Below are positions 31,748-41,328 of a stretch of DNA of 64,000 bases, piece after piece. The translations under genes were made by a program, and so were the position numbers. Location: positions 124,001 to 188,000 of the forward strand of contig NZ_JAIQXV010000001.1 of the NCBI RefSeq assembly GCF_020166415.1, written 5' to 3'. Origin of the DNA: Deinococcus multiflagellatus (lineage in GTDB: Bacteria; Deinococcota; Deinococci; Deinococcales; Deinococcaceae). The notes beneath the pieces are model-generated. The model had not been told where the DNA came from and did not search any database. It saw nothing but the letters and a program-made list of their open reading frames with translations. Position 1 is the first letter of the stretch. The number at the start of each line of letters is the position of its first letter.

Positions 31748-32740
31748 ATGACCCGAACTGCCCTGACCCTCGGCGCCCTGCTGCTCGCTGGCTCCAGCCT
31801 TGCCCAGACCACCCTGACCGTGTACTCGGGCCGCGCCAAGACCTTCGTGGACCCCGTGGTGCAGCAGTTCGAGCGCCAGACCGGTATCAAGGTGAACGTG
31901 CGCTACGGCACCGACGCCCAGCTGGTCGCCGCCCTGCGTGAAGAGGGCGCGCGCAGCCCTGCCGACGTGTACTGGGGCAACTCGGTAGGCGCGCTGGGCG
32001 AACTGGCCTCCGAGAACCGCTTTACCAAGCTGGGCACCGCGCTGACCCGCAACGTCAGCGACGACTACCTGCCCGACAACCGCGCGTGGCTGCCCACCAC
32101 CGTGCGCTTCCGCACCCTGGCCTACAACACGGCCAAGATCAAGCCCGAATCTCTGCCCGACTCTGTTCTGGACCTGCCCAAGATGACCAGCCTCAAGGGG
32201 CGCATTGGCTGGACGGTGTCTTACCCCAGCTTTCAGGACTTCCTGGCCGCCATGATTTCCAAGTACGGCGAGGCCACCACCAAGGCCTGGATTGAAGGCA
32301 TGAAGGCCCTGCAGCCCAAGGACTACAAGACCAGCAACGTGGGCATGCTCGAAGCCATGCGCGCCGGCGAGATCGACGTGGCGCTGACCAACCACTACTA
32401 CATCCAGCGCGTCAACCGCCTGAACTACCCCATTGACACCTACTTCTTCAAGGCGGGCGACATTGGCAACCTGGGCAACGCCACGGGTGCGGGCATCCTG
32501 AAGACCAGCAAGAACCAGGCCGCCGCCCTGCGCTTCCTGCAGGCCCTGGTCGCCAAGGACGCCCAGACCTTCTTCCTCAGCGTCAACTTCGAGTACCCGG
32601 TGATTGGCAACATCCTGCAGCCCACGACCATGCTGCCCTACGCCGACGTGGTCAAGCGCAGCCCCCGCATTGACCCCACCGTGCTCCCCAAGAACATCGA
32701 AAAGGCCCAGAAGCTCCTGCGCGACGCCGGCCTGCTGTAA
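31748..32740 (+). CDS. Fe(III) ABC transporter substrate-binding protein
   Basis: A 330-residue periplasmic binding protein of the FbpA/FutA class with a 19-residue signal peptide ending SSLAQ. TLTVYSGRAKTFVDPVVQQFERQTGIKV is the usual opening (Y-S-G-R), and NHYYIQRVNRL in the second lobe holds a pair of Tyr residues that bind ferric iron in this family. FEYPVIGNI and LLRDAGLL near the end also fit. It is the first gene of a three-gene importer; a terminator-like hairpin after it may lower expression of the permease and ATPase genes relative to the binding protein. Confidence 0.93.
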   Translation: MTRTALTLGALLLAGSSLAQTTLTVYSGRAKTFVDPVVQQFERQTGIKVNVRYGTDAQLVAALREEGARSPADVYWGNSVGALGELASENRFTKLGTALTRNVSDDYLPDNRAWLPTTVRFRTLAYNTAKIKPESLPDSVLDLPKMTSLKGRIGWTVSYPSFQDFLAAMISKYGEATTKAWIEGMKALQPKDYKTSNVGMLEAMRAGEIDVALTNHYYIQRVNRLNYPIDTYFFKAGDIGNLGNATGAGILKTSKNQAAALRFLQALVAKDAQTFFLSVNFEYPVIGNILQPTTMLPYADVVKRSPRIDPTVLPKNIEKAQKLLRDAGLL

Positions 32741-32757
32741 GCCCAGGCGAAACTGCC

Positions 32758-32791
32758 GCCCCTGCCCGCACCCTGGGCCGGGGCTTTTTTT
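32758..32791 (+). terminator. Terminator/attenuator after the binding-protein gene
   Basis: GCCCCTGCCC at 32758-32767 pairs with GGGCCGGGGC at 32775-32784 (one mismatch), followed by seven T. It lies inside the operon, as often seen after binding-protein genes. Confidence 0.82.
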
Positions 32792-32877
32792 GCCCGGCCG
32801 GGACGCGTGGCCCGAATGCTGACTATTCCGGTCTGCTATGGTGACCCGGCTGCCCTGCTTTGCTGTCTGCGCTGCCC

Positions 32878-34458
32878 ATGACCCACCGCCGCCCGCCCCT
32901 GCCCCTGCTGCTGCCCGCCCTGCTGACGGTGCTGGGCGTGCTTTTGCCGCTGGTGTATCTGGTGGTGCGGGCGTTTGGCGCCGAAGGGACAGAACTGCGC
33001 GAGATCGTGTTCCGGACGCGCAATCTGGAACTGCTGGGCAACACGCTGTTGCTGACGGCCGCCACGCTGCTGACCACCACGCTGGTGGCCCTGCCGCTGG
33101 CGTTTGTGGCCGCCCGCACCACCCTGCGCCCGCGCTGGCTGCCCATGCTGCTGGGGGTGCTGCCGCTGGCCATTCCCGGCTACGTGGGCGCCTACGCCCT
33201 GATTGCGGCCAGCGGCCCCGGCGGCACCATTCAGGCCTGGACTGGCCTGAACTGGCCTGGGCCCACCGGCTTCTGGGGCGCGCTGGGCGTGCTGACCCTG
33301 TTCACCTTTCCGTACCTGTTCCTGAACCTGCAGTCGGCGCTGCGCAGCCTGGACCCCGCCCTGGAAGACGCCGCCCGGCTGCTGGGCCGCACCCGGCGCC
33401 AGACCTTCCTGGCTGTCACGCTGCCCCACCTGCGCCCGGCGTGGCTGTCCGGGGCCCTGCTGATCGCCCTGCATGTGCTGGGCGACTTCAGCGTGGTGAG
33501 CCTGATGCGCTACCCCACCTTCAGCGCCGCCATTTACCAGCAGTACACAGCGGCCTACGACCGGGTGTATTCGGCGTGGCTGGCCCTGGGCCTGCTGCTG
33601 GTGACGGGCGCGGTGCTGTGGCTGGAAGCCCGGCTGGTGCGGGGCCTGCACCTGTCGCGCGTGTCGCCGGGGGGCGCCCGCCAGCCGCGCCGGGTCTCGC
33701 TGGGCCGCGCCGCGCCGCTGGCCTGGGCCTTTCTGGCGGCGCTGGCCGGGGCCACGCTGGTGGTGCCGCTGGGCACCGTGCTGCACTGGTTGCGCCTGGA
33801 GACAAACCCCTACGCCTGGGCCGGGTTGCAAGAAGCCCTGCAGGGGGCTCTGGGCGCCGCCGCGCTGGCGGCCCTGACCACCACCGCCCTGGCGTTTCCG
33901 CTGGCCTACATTGGCAGCCGGGCGCAGGGGCGGCTGGCCCGCATCACCGAGCGGGCGGCCTACCTGGGCTACGCCACCCCGCCGCTGGCCTTTGCCCTGG
34001 CCCTGATCTTCTTTACCCTGCGGCTGGCGCCGCCCCTGTACCAGACCTTTCCGCTGCTGATCGCCGCCTACACCCTGCACTTTGTGGCCGAAGCGGTGGG
34101 GCCCATCCGCACGGGGCTCACCCGCGCCACGCCCCGCCTGGAAGAAGCCGCGCGGGTGCTGGGCCAGAGCGGCGTAGGTGCCCTGCGCCGGGTGACTCTG
34201 CCGCTGCTGCGCCCGGGGCTGCTGGTGAGTGCGGCCTTCGTGTTCCTGAGCGTGCTCAAGGAATTGCCGCTGACCCTGCTGCTGGCGCCCACCGGCTTTG
34301 AAACCCTGGCCCGCAACGTCTGGACCTACACCGAAGAAGCGCAGTACGCCGCCGCCGCCCCCTACGCCCTGGCCCTGGCGGTCAGCGGCGCGGGCCTGAC
34401 CCTGCTGATCCTGCGCCGCGAGCGCCCCCGTGAGCGGCGCCGAAAGGACCGACCATGA
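32878..34458 (+). CDS. Fe(III) ABC transporter permease (fused double permease)
   Basis: The 526-residue inner-membrane protein has about twelve helices and two permease halves, as in FbpB/FutB. Each half carries the EAA loop that docks on the ATPase: EDAARLLGRTRRQTFLAVTLP near residue 163 and EEAARVLGQSGVGALRRVTLP near residue 422. The ATG at 32878 is preferred to the TTG at 32860. A TATGGT at 32837-32842 could be a secondary promoter after the internal terminator. The stop overlaps the ATPase start (ATGA). Confidence 0.93.
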   Translation: MTHRRPPLPLLLPALLTVLGVLLPLVYLVVRAFGAEGTELREIVFRTRNLELLGNTLLLTAATLLTTTLVALPLAFVAARTTLRPRWLPMLLGVLPLAIPGYVGAYALIAASGPGGTIQAWTGLNWPGPTGFWGALGVLTLFTFPYLFLNLQSALRSLDPALEDAARLLGRTRRQTFLAVTLPHLRPAWLSGALLIALHVLGDFSVVSLMRYPTFSAAIYQQYTAAYDRVYSAWLALGLLLVTGAVLWLEARLVRGLHLSRVSPGGARQPRRVSLGRAAPLAWAFLAALAGATLVVPLGTVLHWLRLETNPYAWAGLQEALQGALGAAALAALTTTALAFPLAYIGSRAQGRLARITERAAYLGYATPPLAFALALIFFTLRLAPPLYQTFPLLIAAYTLHFVAEAVGPIRTGLTRATPRLEEAARVLGQSGVGALRRVTLPLLRPGLLVSAAFVFLSVLKELPLTLLLAPTGFETLARNVWTYTEEAQYAAAAPYALALAVSGAGLTLLILRRERPRERRRKDRP

Positions 34459-35486
34459 CCTCGCCCATTCTGGAACTGGAGGGGCTGACCAAACGCTATG
34501 CCCCCGGCCTGCCCCCGGTGGTGGACGGCCTGAACCTCAGCGTTCAAAGCGGTGAACTGCTGACCCTGCTGGGGCCCTCGGGCTGCGGCAAGACCACCAC
34601 CCTGCGCCTGATTGCGGGCCTGGAGCGCCCCGATGCGGGCACCGTGCGCATTGCCGGGCGCGATGTCACCGCCCCCTTTGCCCCGCCCGAGCGCCGGGGC
34701 GTGGGGCTGGTGTTTCAGGACTACGCGCTGTTTCCGCACCTGACCGTGCTGGGCAACGTGCTCTTCGGCCTGCGCCACCTGCCGCGCGCCGCGCGCCTGC
34801 CCCGGGCCCGCGAGACCCTGGCCCTGGTGGGGCTGACCGTCTTTGAGTCCCGGCGCCCCGATCAGCTCTCAGGCGGGCAGCAGCAGCGGGTGGCGCTGGC
34901 GCGCGCCCTGGCTCCGCGCCCCAGTGTGCTGCTGCTGGACGAACCCTTTTCCAACCTGGACGCGCAGCTGCGCCACAGCACCCGCCAGGAGGTGCGCGCC
35001 ATCCTGCACCAGAGCGGCACCACGGCGGTGCTGGTCACCCACGACCAGGAAGAGGCCCTGGCCTTCAGTGACCGGCTGGTCCTGATGCGCGGCGGCCACG
35101 TTGAGCAGGTGGGCCCCCCGCACGAGGTCTACGCGCAGCCGCGCACCGCGTTTGTGGCGAACTTCCTGGGGCGCAGCAACCTGCTCTCGGGCACCGCCGA
35201 CCGCCACATGGCCCGCACGGCGCTGGGCGTGGTGCCCCTGCGCGAAGCCGCCAGCGGCCCGGTGATGGTGAGTGTGCGCCCCGAACACCTGGGCTTTACC
35301 GACGACCCCGCCGCCCCCGAAGTGACCATCGTGGCGCGGGAATTCAAGGGCCACGACGTGACCTACACTGTGCGGCTGGCCGGCCACGCCCAGGACCTGC
35401 TGGTGCACCGCCCCAGCGACGAGGTGCGCCCAGAAGGCACCCAGGCCCGCCTGCAGGTGCTGCAGCCGGCGCGGGCGGTGCAGTAA
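34455..35486 (+). CDS. Fe(III) ABC transporter ATP-binding protein
   Basis: The 343-residue ATPase has Walker [11 protein letters not shown] near residue 37, Q-loop [15 protein letters not shown], signature [15 protein letters not shown], Walker [13 protein letters not shown] and the switch TVLVTHD-type HDQEEAL. A C-terminal TOBE-like domain (about residues 240-340) follows, as in FbpC/PotA. It powers the permease fused upstream; start codon overlap of four bases ensures coupling. Confidence 0.95.
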   Translation: MTSPILELEGLTKRYAPGLPPVVDGLNLSVQSGELLTLLGPSGCGKTTTLRLIAGLERPDAGTVRIAGRDVTAPFAPPERRGVGLVFQDYALFPHLTVLGNVLFGLRHLPRAARLPRARETLALVGLTVFESRRPDQLSGGQQQRVALARALAPRPSVLLLDEPFSNLDAQLRHSTRQEVRAILHQSGTTAVLVTHDQEEALAFSDRLVLMRGGHVEQVGPPHEVYAQPRTAFVANFLGRSNLLSGTADRHMARTALGVVPLREAASGPVMVSVRPEHLGFTDDPAAPEVTIVAREFKGHDVTYTVRLAGHAQDLLVHRPSDEVRPEGTQARLQVLQPARAVQ

Positions 35487-35543
35487 GGCGCCGCGTGGGC
35501 CTGCCCGGCCCCGCCCTTCCATATGGCTGTTAACCGCGCCGGG

Positions 35544-35549
35544 TAAGCT
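35544..35549 (+). promoter_or_regulatory. -10 box of the two-component operon
   Basis: TAAGCT, 6 nt before the ATG at 35556; leaderless type. Confidence 0.5.
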
Positions 35550-35555
35550 GCCCCT

Positions 35556-36224
35556 ATGCGGTTTCTGATCGTGGAAGACGAGGTGGGCATCCGCCACCCG
35601 CTGGCGGCCAGCCTGCGCGAGGCGGGCTACGCGGTGGACGAGGCGGGGTGCGCCCGTGAAGCCCACGAACTGGCCGTGAGTTTTCCCTTCGACGCCCTGA
35701 TGGTGGATGTGGGCCTGCCCGAGGGCACCCAGGCGGGCTTTGACCTGGTGCGCACGTTGCGGGACGAGGGCTGCGCGGCGCCGGTGCTGTTTCTCACGGC
35801 GCGCGACGCGGTGGAAGACCGCATCACCGGGCTGGACAGCGGCGGCGACGACTATCTGGTCAAACCCTTTCACCTGGGCGAGGTGCAGGCGCGGCTGCGC
35901 GCCCTGGTGCGCCGGGGCCGCGCCGAGGTGCAGAGCACCCGCACCTGGCGCGACCTGAAGCTGGACTGGACCGGACGCGCCGTGTTCCGCGCGGGCGCGC
36001 GCGTGGCGCTGACCGCCAAGGAGTTCTCGCTGCTGGAGGTGCTGGCCTCGCATCCCGGGCGCATCTTTACCCGCGAGGAACTCATTGACCGGGTGTGGGA
36101 CGGCCGCTTTGACGCCGAGTCCAACGTGGTGGACACCTACGTGCGCAACCTGCGGCGCAAGCTGGGCGACGAGGTCGTGGTCACCACGCGCGGCCTGGGC
36201 TACAGCTTTCCCGACCAGGAGTGA
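35556..36224 (+). CDS. OmpR/PhoB-type response regulator
   Basis: The 222-residue regulator has a receiver domain (1-115) with acidic pocket E7-D8, phosphoacceptor Asp51 in LMVDVGLP, Thr in FLTARD and Lys in YLVKPF. A winged-helix DNA-binding domain follows (about 125-220) with LTAKEFSLLEVLASHPGRIFTREEL and VVDTYVRNLRRKLG. It is probably controlled by the sensor kinase that follows with four bases between. The signal and regulon are unknown; the large cell-wall-type fusion gene downstream is a natural candidate target. Confidence 0.95.
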   Translation: MRFLIVEDEVGIRHPLAASLREAGYAVDEAGCAREAHELAVSFPFDALMVDVGLPEGTQAGFDLVRTLRDEGCAAPVLFLTARDAVEDRITGLDSGGDDYLVKPFHLGEVQARLRALVRRGRAEVQSTRTWRDLKLDWTGRAVFRAGARVALTAKEFSLLEVLASHPGRIFTREELIDRVWDGRFDAESNVVDTYVRNLRRKLGDEVVVTTRGLGYSFPDQE

Positions 36225-36228
36225 CGCC

Positions 36229-37548
36229 CTGACCCTGCGCGCCCGCCTGACCCTGCTGACCTTCAGCGTGCTGCTGCTCTCCCTGCTGGCCTTTGCCGGC
36301 GTGGCGGGCTTTCTGCTGTGGCGCCTGGAGCGCGCCAGCGTCGTGCGGCAGATCGAGGCCCAGGCCGAGGCGCTGCTGGCGGTGTCGGCCGGCACGCCCG
36401 CCCAGCTGCGCTTGGCCGCCACCGAACTGCTCGAAGAGCAGGGGCAGGCGGCGGCGGCGCGCGTGTACCAGGGCGCCGCGCTGCGTTTTCTGGGCGGCGC
36501 CGCCGCGCCCGATACCCTGGACCCCACCTTCCTGAACGACCAGGAAGTGCGCGCCACGCGCCAGAGCGGCAACTTTCTGGTGACCTCGCGCCGGGCAGGC
36601 GAGGTGACGGTGCAGGTGGGGCGCAACCTGGCGCCGCTGAAACACCTGCTGCGCCGCTACACCCTGGCGGCCCTGCTGACCCTGCTGGGCCTGAGCGTGC
36701 TGCTGGGCCTGGTGGTGGCGCGGGCGGTGCGCCGGGCCCTGCGCCCCCTGGAGGCCCTGGCCGCGCGGGTGCAGACCCTGGAATCGGCCGAGCCGCTGCC
36801 CGCCCTGGCCGAGCCCGGCGAGGTGGGCGCCCTGGCCCGCGCCCTGGACCGCAGCCTGCAGGCCCTGCGCGCCGAGCGGGCGCACGAAACCCTGTTTCTG
36901 GCCAGCGCCTCACACGAACTGCGCACCCCGGTCACGGCGATTCTGGCCGACGTGCAGCACACCCTGAGCCGCCCGCGTTCGCCTGAGGACCTGCACGCCG
37001 CCCTGGTGCGCACCGAGCGCACCGCCAGCCGCCTGCGGGGCCTGACCGGCAACCTGATGAACCTCACGCGGGCCAACGCCCTGCCCGGCGGCGCGGCGTG
37101 GCCGGACCTGGACCTGCTGACCCTGGCCGGCGAGGCGGTGGACCTGCTGCAGCCCCTGGCCTCGCGCCGCGCCCTGGACCTGTGGCTGGACGGCGACAGC
37201 GCGCCCCTGCGCGGCGATCCCGGCCTGCTGGGCGGCCTGCTGGAAAATCTGATCGGCAACGCGATCAAGTTCACGCCTCCGGGCGGGCGGGTGCAGGTCG
37301 TGGTGGGCCCAGAGGCCGGCGGCGCCCGCCTGACCGTGCAGGACACTGGCCCCGGCTTTCCCGCTGGCACCCTCACCGACGCCTTTGTGCGCGGCCAGAC
37401 CGACACCGAGGGATTTGGCCTGGGCTTGGCGGTGGTGCGGCGGGTGGTGGAGGTCCACGGCGGCACCCTGACGCTGGGCCCGGCCCCCGGCGGCGGCGCG
37501 CAGGCCACCGTGTGGCTGCCGCCCGGGGGACCCGTCGGAACGGCGTAA
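36229..37548 (+). CDS. Sensor histidine kinase with probable CTG start
   Basis: A 439-residue membrane kinase: TM1 about 8-31, a periplasmic stretch of some 110 residues, TM2 about 145-166, HAMP, H-box SASHELRTPVTAI with His229, N-box LLENLIGNAIKFTPPGG, G1 DTGPGFP and G2 GFGLGLAVVRR. The frame has no ATG, GTG or TTG between the in-frame upstream non-protein region and TM1. CTG at 36229 follows AGGAG (36217-36221, at the end of the regulator gene) with a 7-nt spacer, so it is the best start; the CTG at 36235 is an alternative. The pair with the regulator is evident from spacing. Confidence 0.88.
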   Translation: MTLRARLTLLTFSVLLLSLLAFAGVAGFLLWRLERASVVRQIEAQAEALLAVSAGTPAQLRLAATELLEEQGQAAAARVYQGAALRFLGGAAAPDTLDPTFLNDQEVRATRQSGNFLVTSRRAGEVTVQVGRNLAPLKHLLRRYTLAALLTLLGLSVLLGLVVARAVRRALRPLEALAARVQTLESAEPLPALAEPGEVGALARALDRSLQALRAERAHETLFLASASHELRTPVTAILADVQHTLSRPRSPEDLHAALVRTERTASRLRGLTGNLMNLTRANALPGGAAWPDLDLLTLAGEAVDLLQPLASRRALDLWLDGDSAPLRGDPGLLGGLLENLIGNAIKFTPPGGRVQVVVGPEAGGARLTVQDTGPGFPAGTLTDAFVRGQTDTEGFGLGLAVVRRVVEVHGGTLTLGPAPGGGAQATVWLPPGGPVGTA

Positions 37549-37748
37549 GGGGCGGAGCGGGGACGACAGAGGGGAAAGCTCGCCCCCAGCCCAGGAGGCC
37601 GCGCGCTGTGGGGTTCCTCCGGTCTGAACGGCACCGGGAAGGCTTGAGGCTTCCTCTCAGCGCCCAGCACCTGTCCCGTGCGCGCTGCCCGGCCAGGGAC
37701 GGACTGCTGGCTGACCCCGGGTTTGAGCTGGGCGTTAACTGGGCCGCC

Positions 37749-37754
37749 TAGCGT
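37749..37754 (+). promoter_or_regulatory. -10 box of the GH18-NodB-GT2 gene
   Basis: TAGCGT, 6 nt before the ATG at 37761; leaderless type, so the gene is independent of the kinase operon. Confidence 0.5.
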
Positions 37755-37760
37755 GGCCGC

Positions 37761-40700
37761 ATGCCTGAACCCACCTCTGGTCCCACCCCTGAACGCGCGG
37801 GGGGTGAACCCGCTGTCCGGGCCGCCCCAGAGCAGGCGGCGGCCAGCACCTGCCCGCCGCAGGCCGCCCCCGTGTTCTTTGACCCGGCCGGGCGCCGCCG
37901 CCGGGGCATCAATGGGCTGGCCGCCATTCTGGGGGCCACGCTGCTGTGCTCGGCGGGCGTGACCCTGCTGGGGCTGTGGCAGCCCGACGCCCTGCCGGCC
38001 CTGCACCTGGGGCACCACGCCCGCGAACTGCGCGCGCTGCAGACTTCGCGCTCTCAGGAGGGCCCGGAGGCCGGCTGGAGTGGGGGCGGGCCCGGTCAGG
38101 CCGCCCCGCTGCAGGTCACGGGCTTTTTCGTGGCCTGGGACGACAACAGCCTGTCGTCCCTGAAACACAACCTGGGCGCGCTCGACGTGCTGGCGCCCGA
38201 ATGGTGGCACCTGGGCGCGGGCGGGACGCTGGTGCCGGAATCGCCGGGCAAGAACGCGGGCATGCTGGCCTACGTGGCCCGGCACCGGCCAGGGCTGCCC
38301 ATCACGCCGCTGGTCAACAACTACGATGCGCAGCGTCAGGACTGGGCCTCGGCGCGGGTGGCGGCGGTGCTGCGTGCCCCGGGCCCGCGCGCCGCCCTGG
38401 TCGAGCGCCTGCGCGCGGGCGTGGTGGCCAACCATTTTGCGGGCCTGAATCTGGATTTCGAGAACCTGCCGGGCAGTGCCCAGCCGGCCTACGTGGCCTT
38501 TGTGGGCGAACTGGGCGCGGCCCTGCACCGCGCGGGCAAGACCCTGACGGTGGACGCGCCGCTGGACGACCCGGCCTTTGATTACCGCGCCCTGGGCCAG
38601 CGGGCCGACAGCGTGCTGTTAATGGCCTACGACGAGCACGAGGACCGTTCGGAGGCCGGGCCCATCGCCTCGCAGGGCTGGGTGCAGCGCCGGGTGGCGC
38701 AGCGCCTGCGCGAGATTCCGGCCAGCCGCCTGAGCGTGGCGCTGGGCAGCTACGGTTACGACTGGGGCGCGGGCACGGCCAGCGAACTGTCGTTTCAGGA
38801 CGCCCTGTCGCTGGCCCAGGGCGCCCAGGAAACGCCACACCTGGACCGCCGCGCCCTGAACCCCACCTTTGCCTACGCCGACGAGGCCGGGCGGCCCCAC
38901 CGCGTCTGGTATCTGGACGCCGCCAGCACCTTTGACGCCGCGCAGGCCCTGCGCGCGCTGGGGGTGCGCCGCGTGGCAATGTGGCGCCTGGGCACCGAGG
39001 ACCCGGGGGTGTGGACCGCGCTGCGCAGCGCCCCGGCGCAGGTGGCGCGCGCCCTGTCGCCGCTGCAGGCGGGTTACGACATTGATTACCAGGGCAGCGG
39101 CGAACTGCTGCGGGTCAGCGGCCACCCGCACCCCGGCGCGCGCCAGCTGACCCTGGACCCGGCCACGCACCTCGTGACCGCCGAGCACCTGACCACCTTT
39201 GCCACGCCGTACGTCATTCAGCGCTGGGGCGGGCGCAATCCGCGCCAGGTGGCCCTAACCTTCGACGACGGCCCGGACCCGCTGTATACCCCGCAGATTC
39301 TGGACATTCTGAAACGCGCCCGCGCCCCGGCCACCTTCTTCGTGGTGGGGCTGCACGGCGAGGCGCACCCCGAACTGCTGCGGCGCATGGTGAACGAGGG
39401 CCACCAGCTGGGCAGCCACACCTTCACCCACCCGGACCTGAGCCTGGTCTCGCGCCACCAGTTTGCCCTGGAACTCAACGCCACCCAGCGGCTGATCGAG
39501 GGCGAAACCGGCGTGCGCACCCTGCTTTTCCGTCCGCCCTTTGCCGAGGATGTGGAGCCCGAAACCCCCGATCAGGCGGGCATTGTGGAGGGGGCCAGCC
39601 GCCTGGGGTACTACATCAGCGGCATGGGCATTGACCCCGGCGACTGGCGGCGGCCCGGGGCCGACCAGATCGTGCAGCAGACCCTGGCCCAGCTTGCGGC
39701 GGGCAACGGACAGGTGGTCTTGCTGCACGACGGCGGGGGCAACCGCGCCCAGACCGTGCAGGCCCTGCCCGCCCTGATCGCGGCGCTGCGGCACCGGGGC
39801 TACGAACTGACCACCGTGTCGGAACTGGCGGGCATTCCCCGCGCGCAGGCCAATCCGCCGGTCTCGGCCGGGCAGCGCTGGCTGGCGCGGCTGCTGGGGG
39901 CCAATTTCACGGCGCTGGGCTGGCTGGGCCGCCTTCTGGACGGGCTGTTCAAGGTGGGCGTGACCCTCAGTGTGCTGCGCCTGCTGGTCGTCCTGGCCCT
40001 GGCGCTGCGCGAGGTGGCCACGCGGCGCGCGGCGCCCGCCCCGAGCCCGGACGCCGCCCTGCCGGACATGACCGTGATTGTGCCCGCCTACAACGAGGCG
40101 CGGGTGATTGGGGCCACTATCGCCTCGCTGCTGGCCTCGGACCTGCCGGACCTGCGGGTGTACGTGGTGGACGACGGCAGCACCGACGGCACCGCCGAGG
40201 TGGCGCGCGCTGCCTACGGCACCCATCCCCGGGTGACCATTGAGCGCATTCCCAACGGCGGCAAGGCCCATGCCCTGAACCACGCCCTGGCGCAGGTGGA
40301 CAGCGAAGTGGCGCTGTTTCTGGACGCCGATACCCAGGTGAACCCCGAAGCCGCGCGCCTGCTGCGGCGCCACTTTGCCGACCCCCGGGTGGTGGCGGTG
40401 GCGGGCAACGCCAAGGTGGGCAACCGCGTGAACCTGCTCACGCGCTGGCAGGCGCTGGAATACATCACCGCGCAGAATGTGGAGCGGCGGGCCCTGGCCC
40501 AGTTCAATGCCATCAGCGTGGTGCCCGGCGCCATTGGGGCGTGGCGGCGCGCGCCGCTGCTGCGCCTGGGCGGCTTTCACCACGACACCCTGGCCGAGGA
40601 CGCCGACCTGACCATGCGCGCCCTGCGGGCGGGCTACCGCGTGACCTACGAGAGCGGCGCCGTGGCCCGCACCGAGGCCCCCGAAACCCTGCGCGCCTTT

Positions 40701-41174
40701 GTCAAGCAGCGCGACCGCTGGATGTTCGGCACCCTGCAGGCCACCTGGAAACAGCGCGGGGCCCTGCGCAGCCGCGCGCGCGGCCTGGGGCTTTTTACGC
40801 TGCCCAACGTGGTGCTGTTCCAGGTGCTGTTTCCCCTGGTGGGCGCGCTGCTGGACCTGAGCTTTGTGGTGTCGCTGGCCTGGGCCCTGCTGCAGTGGCC
40901 CTCCCACCCGGACGGCGGGTTCTCGCCCACGGGCCCCGTGCTGCTGTTCACCGGGCTGTTTCTTCTGATTGACCTGTGCGCCGCCGCCCTGGCCTTTGTG
41001 CTGGAACCCGGCGAGGACTGGCGGCTGCTGCCGCTGTTGTTGCCGCAGCGCATCGTCTACCGCCAATTGCTGTCGTACGTGGCCGTGCGCGCGACCCTGG
41101 CCGCCCTGAAGGGCAAGCCGCGCGGCTGGAACAAGCTGGAGCGCAGCGGGCGCGTGGCGGGTGCCAAGGCCTAG
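37761..41174 (+). CDS. Trifunctional GH18 / polysaccharide deacetylase / GT2 fusion protein
   Basis: The 1137-residue protein joins three carbohydrate enzymes. After a membrane helix (about 50-73) comes a GH18-like domain (about 115-435) with GLNLDFENLP near 229-237, the variant acid motif of YaaH-type glycosidases. A NodB deacetylase domain follows (about 492-690): metal triad D502 in TFDDGPD, H553 and H557 in SHTFTHPD, and LLHDGGG near the end. After a helix near 738-750, a GT2 domain (about 768-1000) has VIVPAYNEARVIG, VVDDGST, FLDADTQ and KQRDRW, with four C-terminal helices. It resembles PgaB/PgaC-like pairs in one chain: a membrane synthase for a beta-linked GlcNAc-type polymer with outside deacetylase and hydrolase domains. 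The polymer is inferred. Confidence 0.92.
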   Translation: MPEPTSGPTPERAGGEPAVRAAPEQAAASTCPPQAAPVFFDPAGRRRRGINGLAAILGATLLCSAGVTLLGLWQPDALPALHLGHHARELRALQTSRSQEGPEAGWSGGGPGQAAPLQVTGFFVAWDDNSLSSLKHNLGALDVLAPEWWHLGAGGTLVPESPGKNAGMLAYVARHRPGLPITPLVNNYDAQRQDWASARVAAVLRAPGPRAALVERLRAGVVANHFAGLNLDFENLPGSAQPAYVAFVGELGAALHRAGKTLTVDAPLDDPAFDYRALGQRADSVLLMAYDEHEDRSEAGPIASQGWVQRRVAQRLREIPASRLSVALGSYGYDWGAGTASELSFQDALSLAQGAQETPHLDRRALNPTFAYADEAGRPHRVWYLDAASTFDAAQALRALGVRRVAMWRLGTEDPGVWTALRSAPAQVARALSPLQAGYDIDYQGSGELLRVSGHPHPGARQLTLDPATHLVTAEHLTTFATPYVIQRWGGRNPRQVALTFDDGPDPLYTPQILDILKRARAPATFFVVGLHGEAHPELLRRMVNEGHQLGSHTFTHPDLSLVSRHQFALELNATQRLIEGETGVRTLLFRPPFAEDVEPETPDQAGIVEGASRLGYYISGMGIDPGDWRRPGADQIVQQTLAQLAAGNGQVVLLHDGGGNRAQTVQALPALIAALRHRGYELTTVSELAGIPRAQANPPVSAGQRWLARLLGANFTALGWLGRLLDGLFKVGVTLSVLRLLVVLALALREVATRRAAPAPSPDAALPDMTVIVPAYNEARVIGATIASLLASDLPDLRVYVVDDGSTDGTAEVARAAYGTHPRVTIERIPNGGKAHALNHALAQVDSEVALFLDADTQVNPEAARLLRRHFADPRVVAVAGNAKVGNRVNLLTRWQALEYITAQNVERRALAQFNAISVVPGAIGAWRRAPLLRLGGFHHDTLAEDADLTMRALRAGYRVTYESGAVARTEAPETLRAFVKQRDRWMFGTLQATWKQRGALRSRARGLGLFTLPNVVLFQVLFPLVGALLDLSFVVSLAWALLQWPSHPDGGFSPTGPVLLFTGLFLLIDLCAAALAFVLEPGEDWRLLPLLLPQRIVYRQLLSYVAVRATLAALKGKPRGWNKLERSGRVAGAKA

Positions 41175-41182
41175 CGGGCGCC

Positions 41183-41252
41183 GCCAGACCTGCCAAGGCC
41201 AGCGCCGCCCACGGGACCAGTCCGGGGCGGCGCTGGCCCTGGCGGGTCTGGC
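41183..41252. terminator. Long inverted repeat after the fusion gene
   Basis: GCCAGACC-x-GCC-xx-GGCCAGCGCCGCCC (41183-41210) pairs with the mirrored arm at 41225-41252, a stem of about 25 bp with few mismatches and a 14-nt loop. No T-run follows, so it may be a Rho-independent terminator of weak type or an mRNA 3' stabiliser. Confidence 0.55.
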
Positions 41253-41328
41253 CCCCGGTGCCGTGGGGCCCAGCACGCGGCCCCACCGATTTCATGCCCG
41301 CTTGATCTGCGCAGCGGAGGCTGGGCGC

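Noticed and set aside
39255..41276. 673-codon frame opposite the fusion gene
   Set aside because: Antisense shadow; sequence is Gln/Gly/His-rich and lacks any domain.
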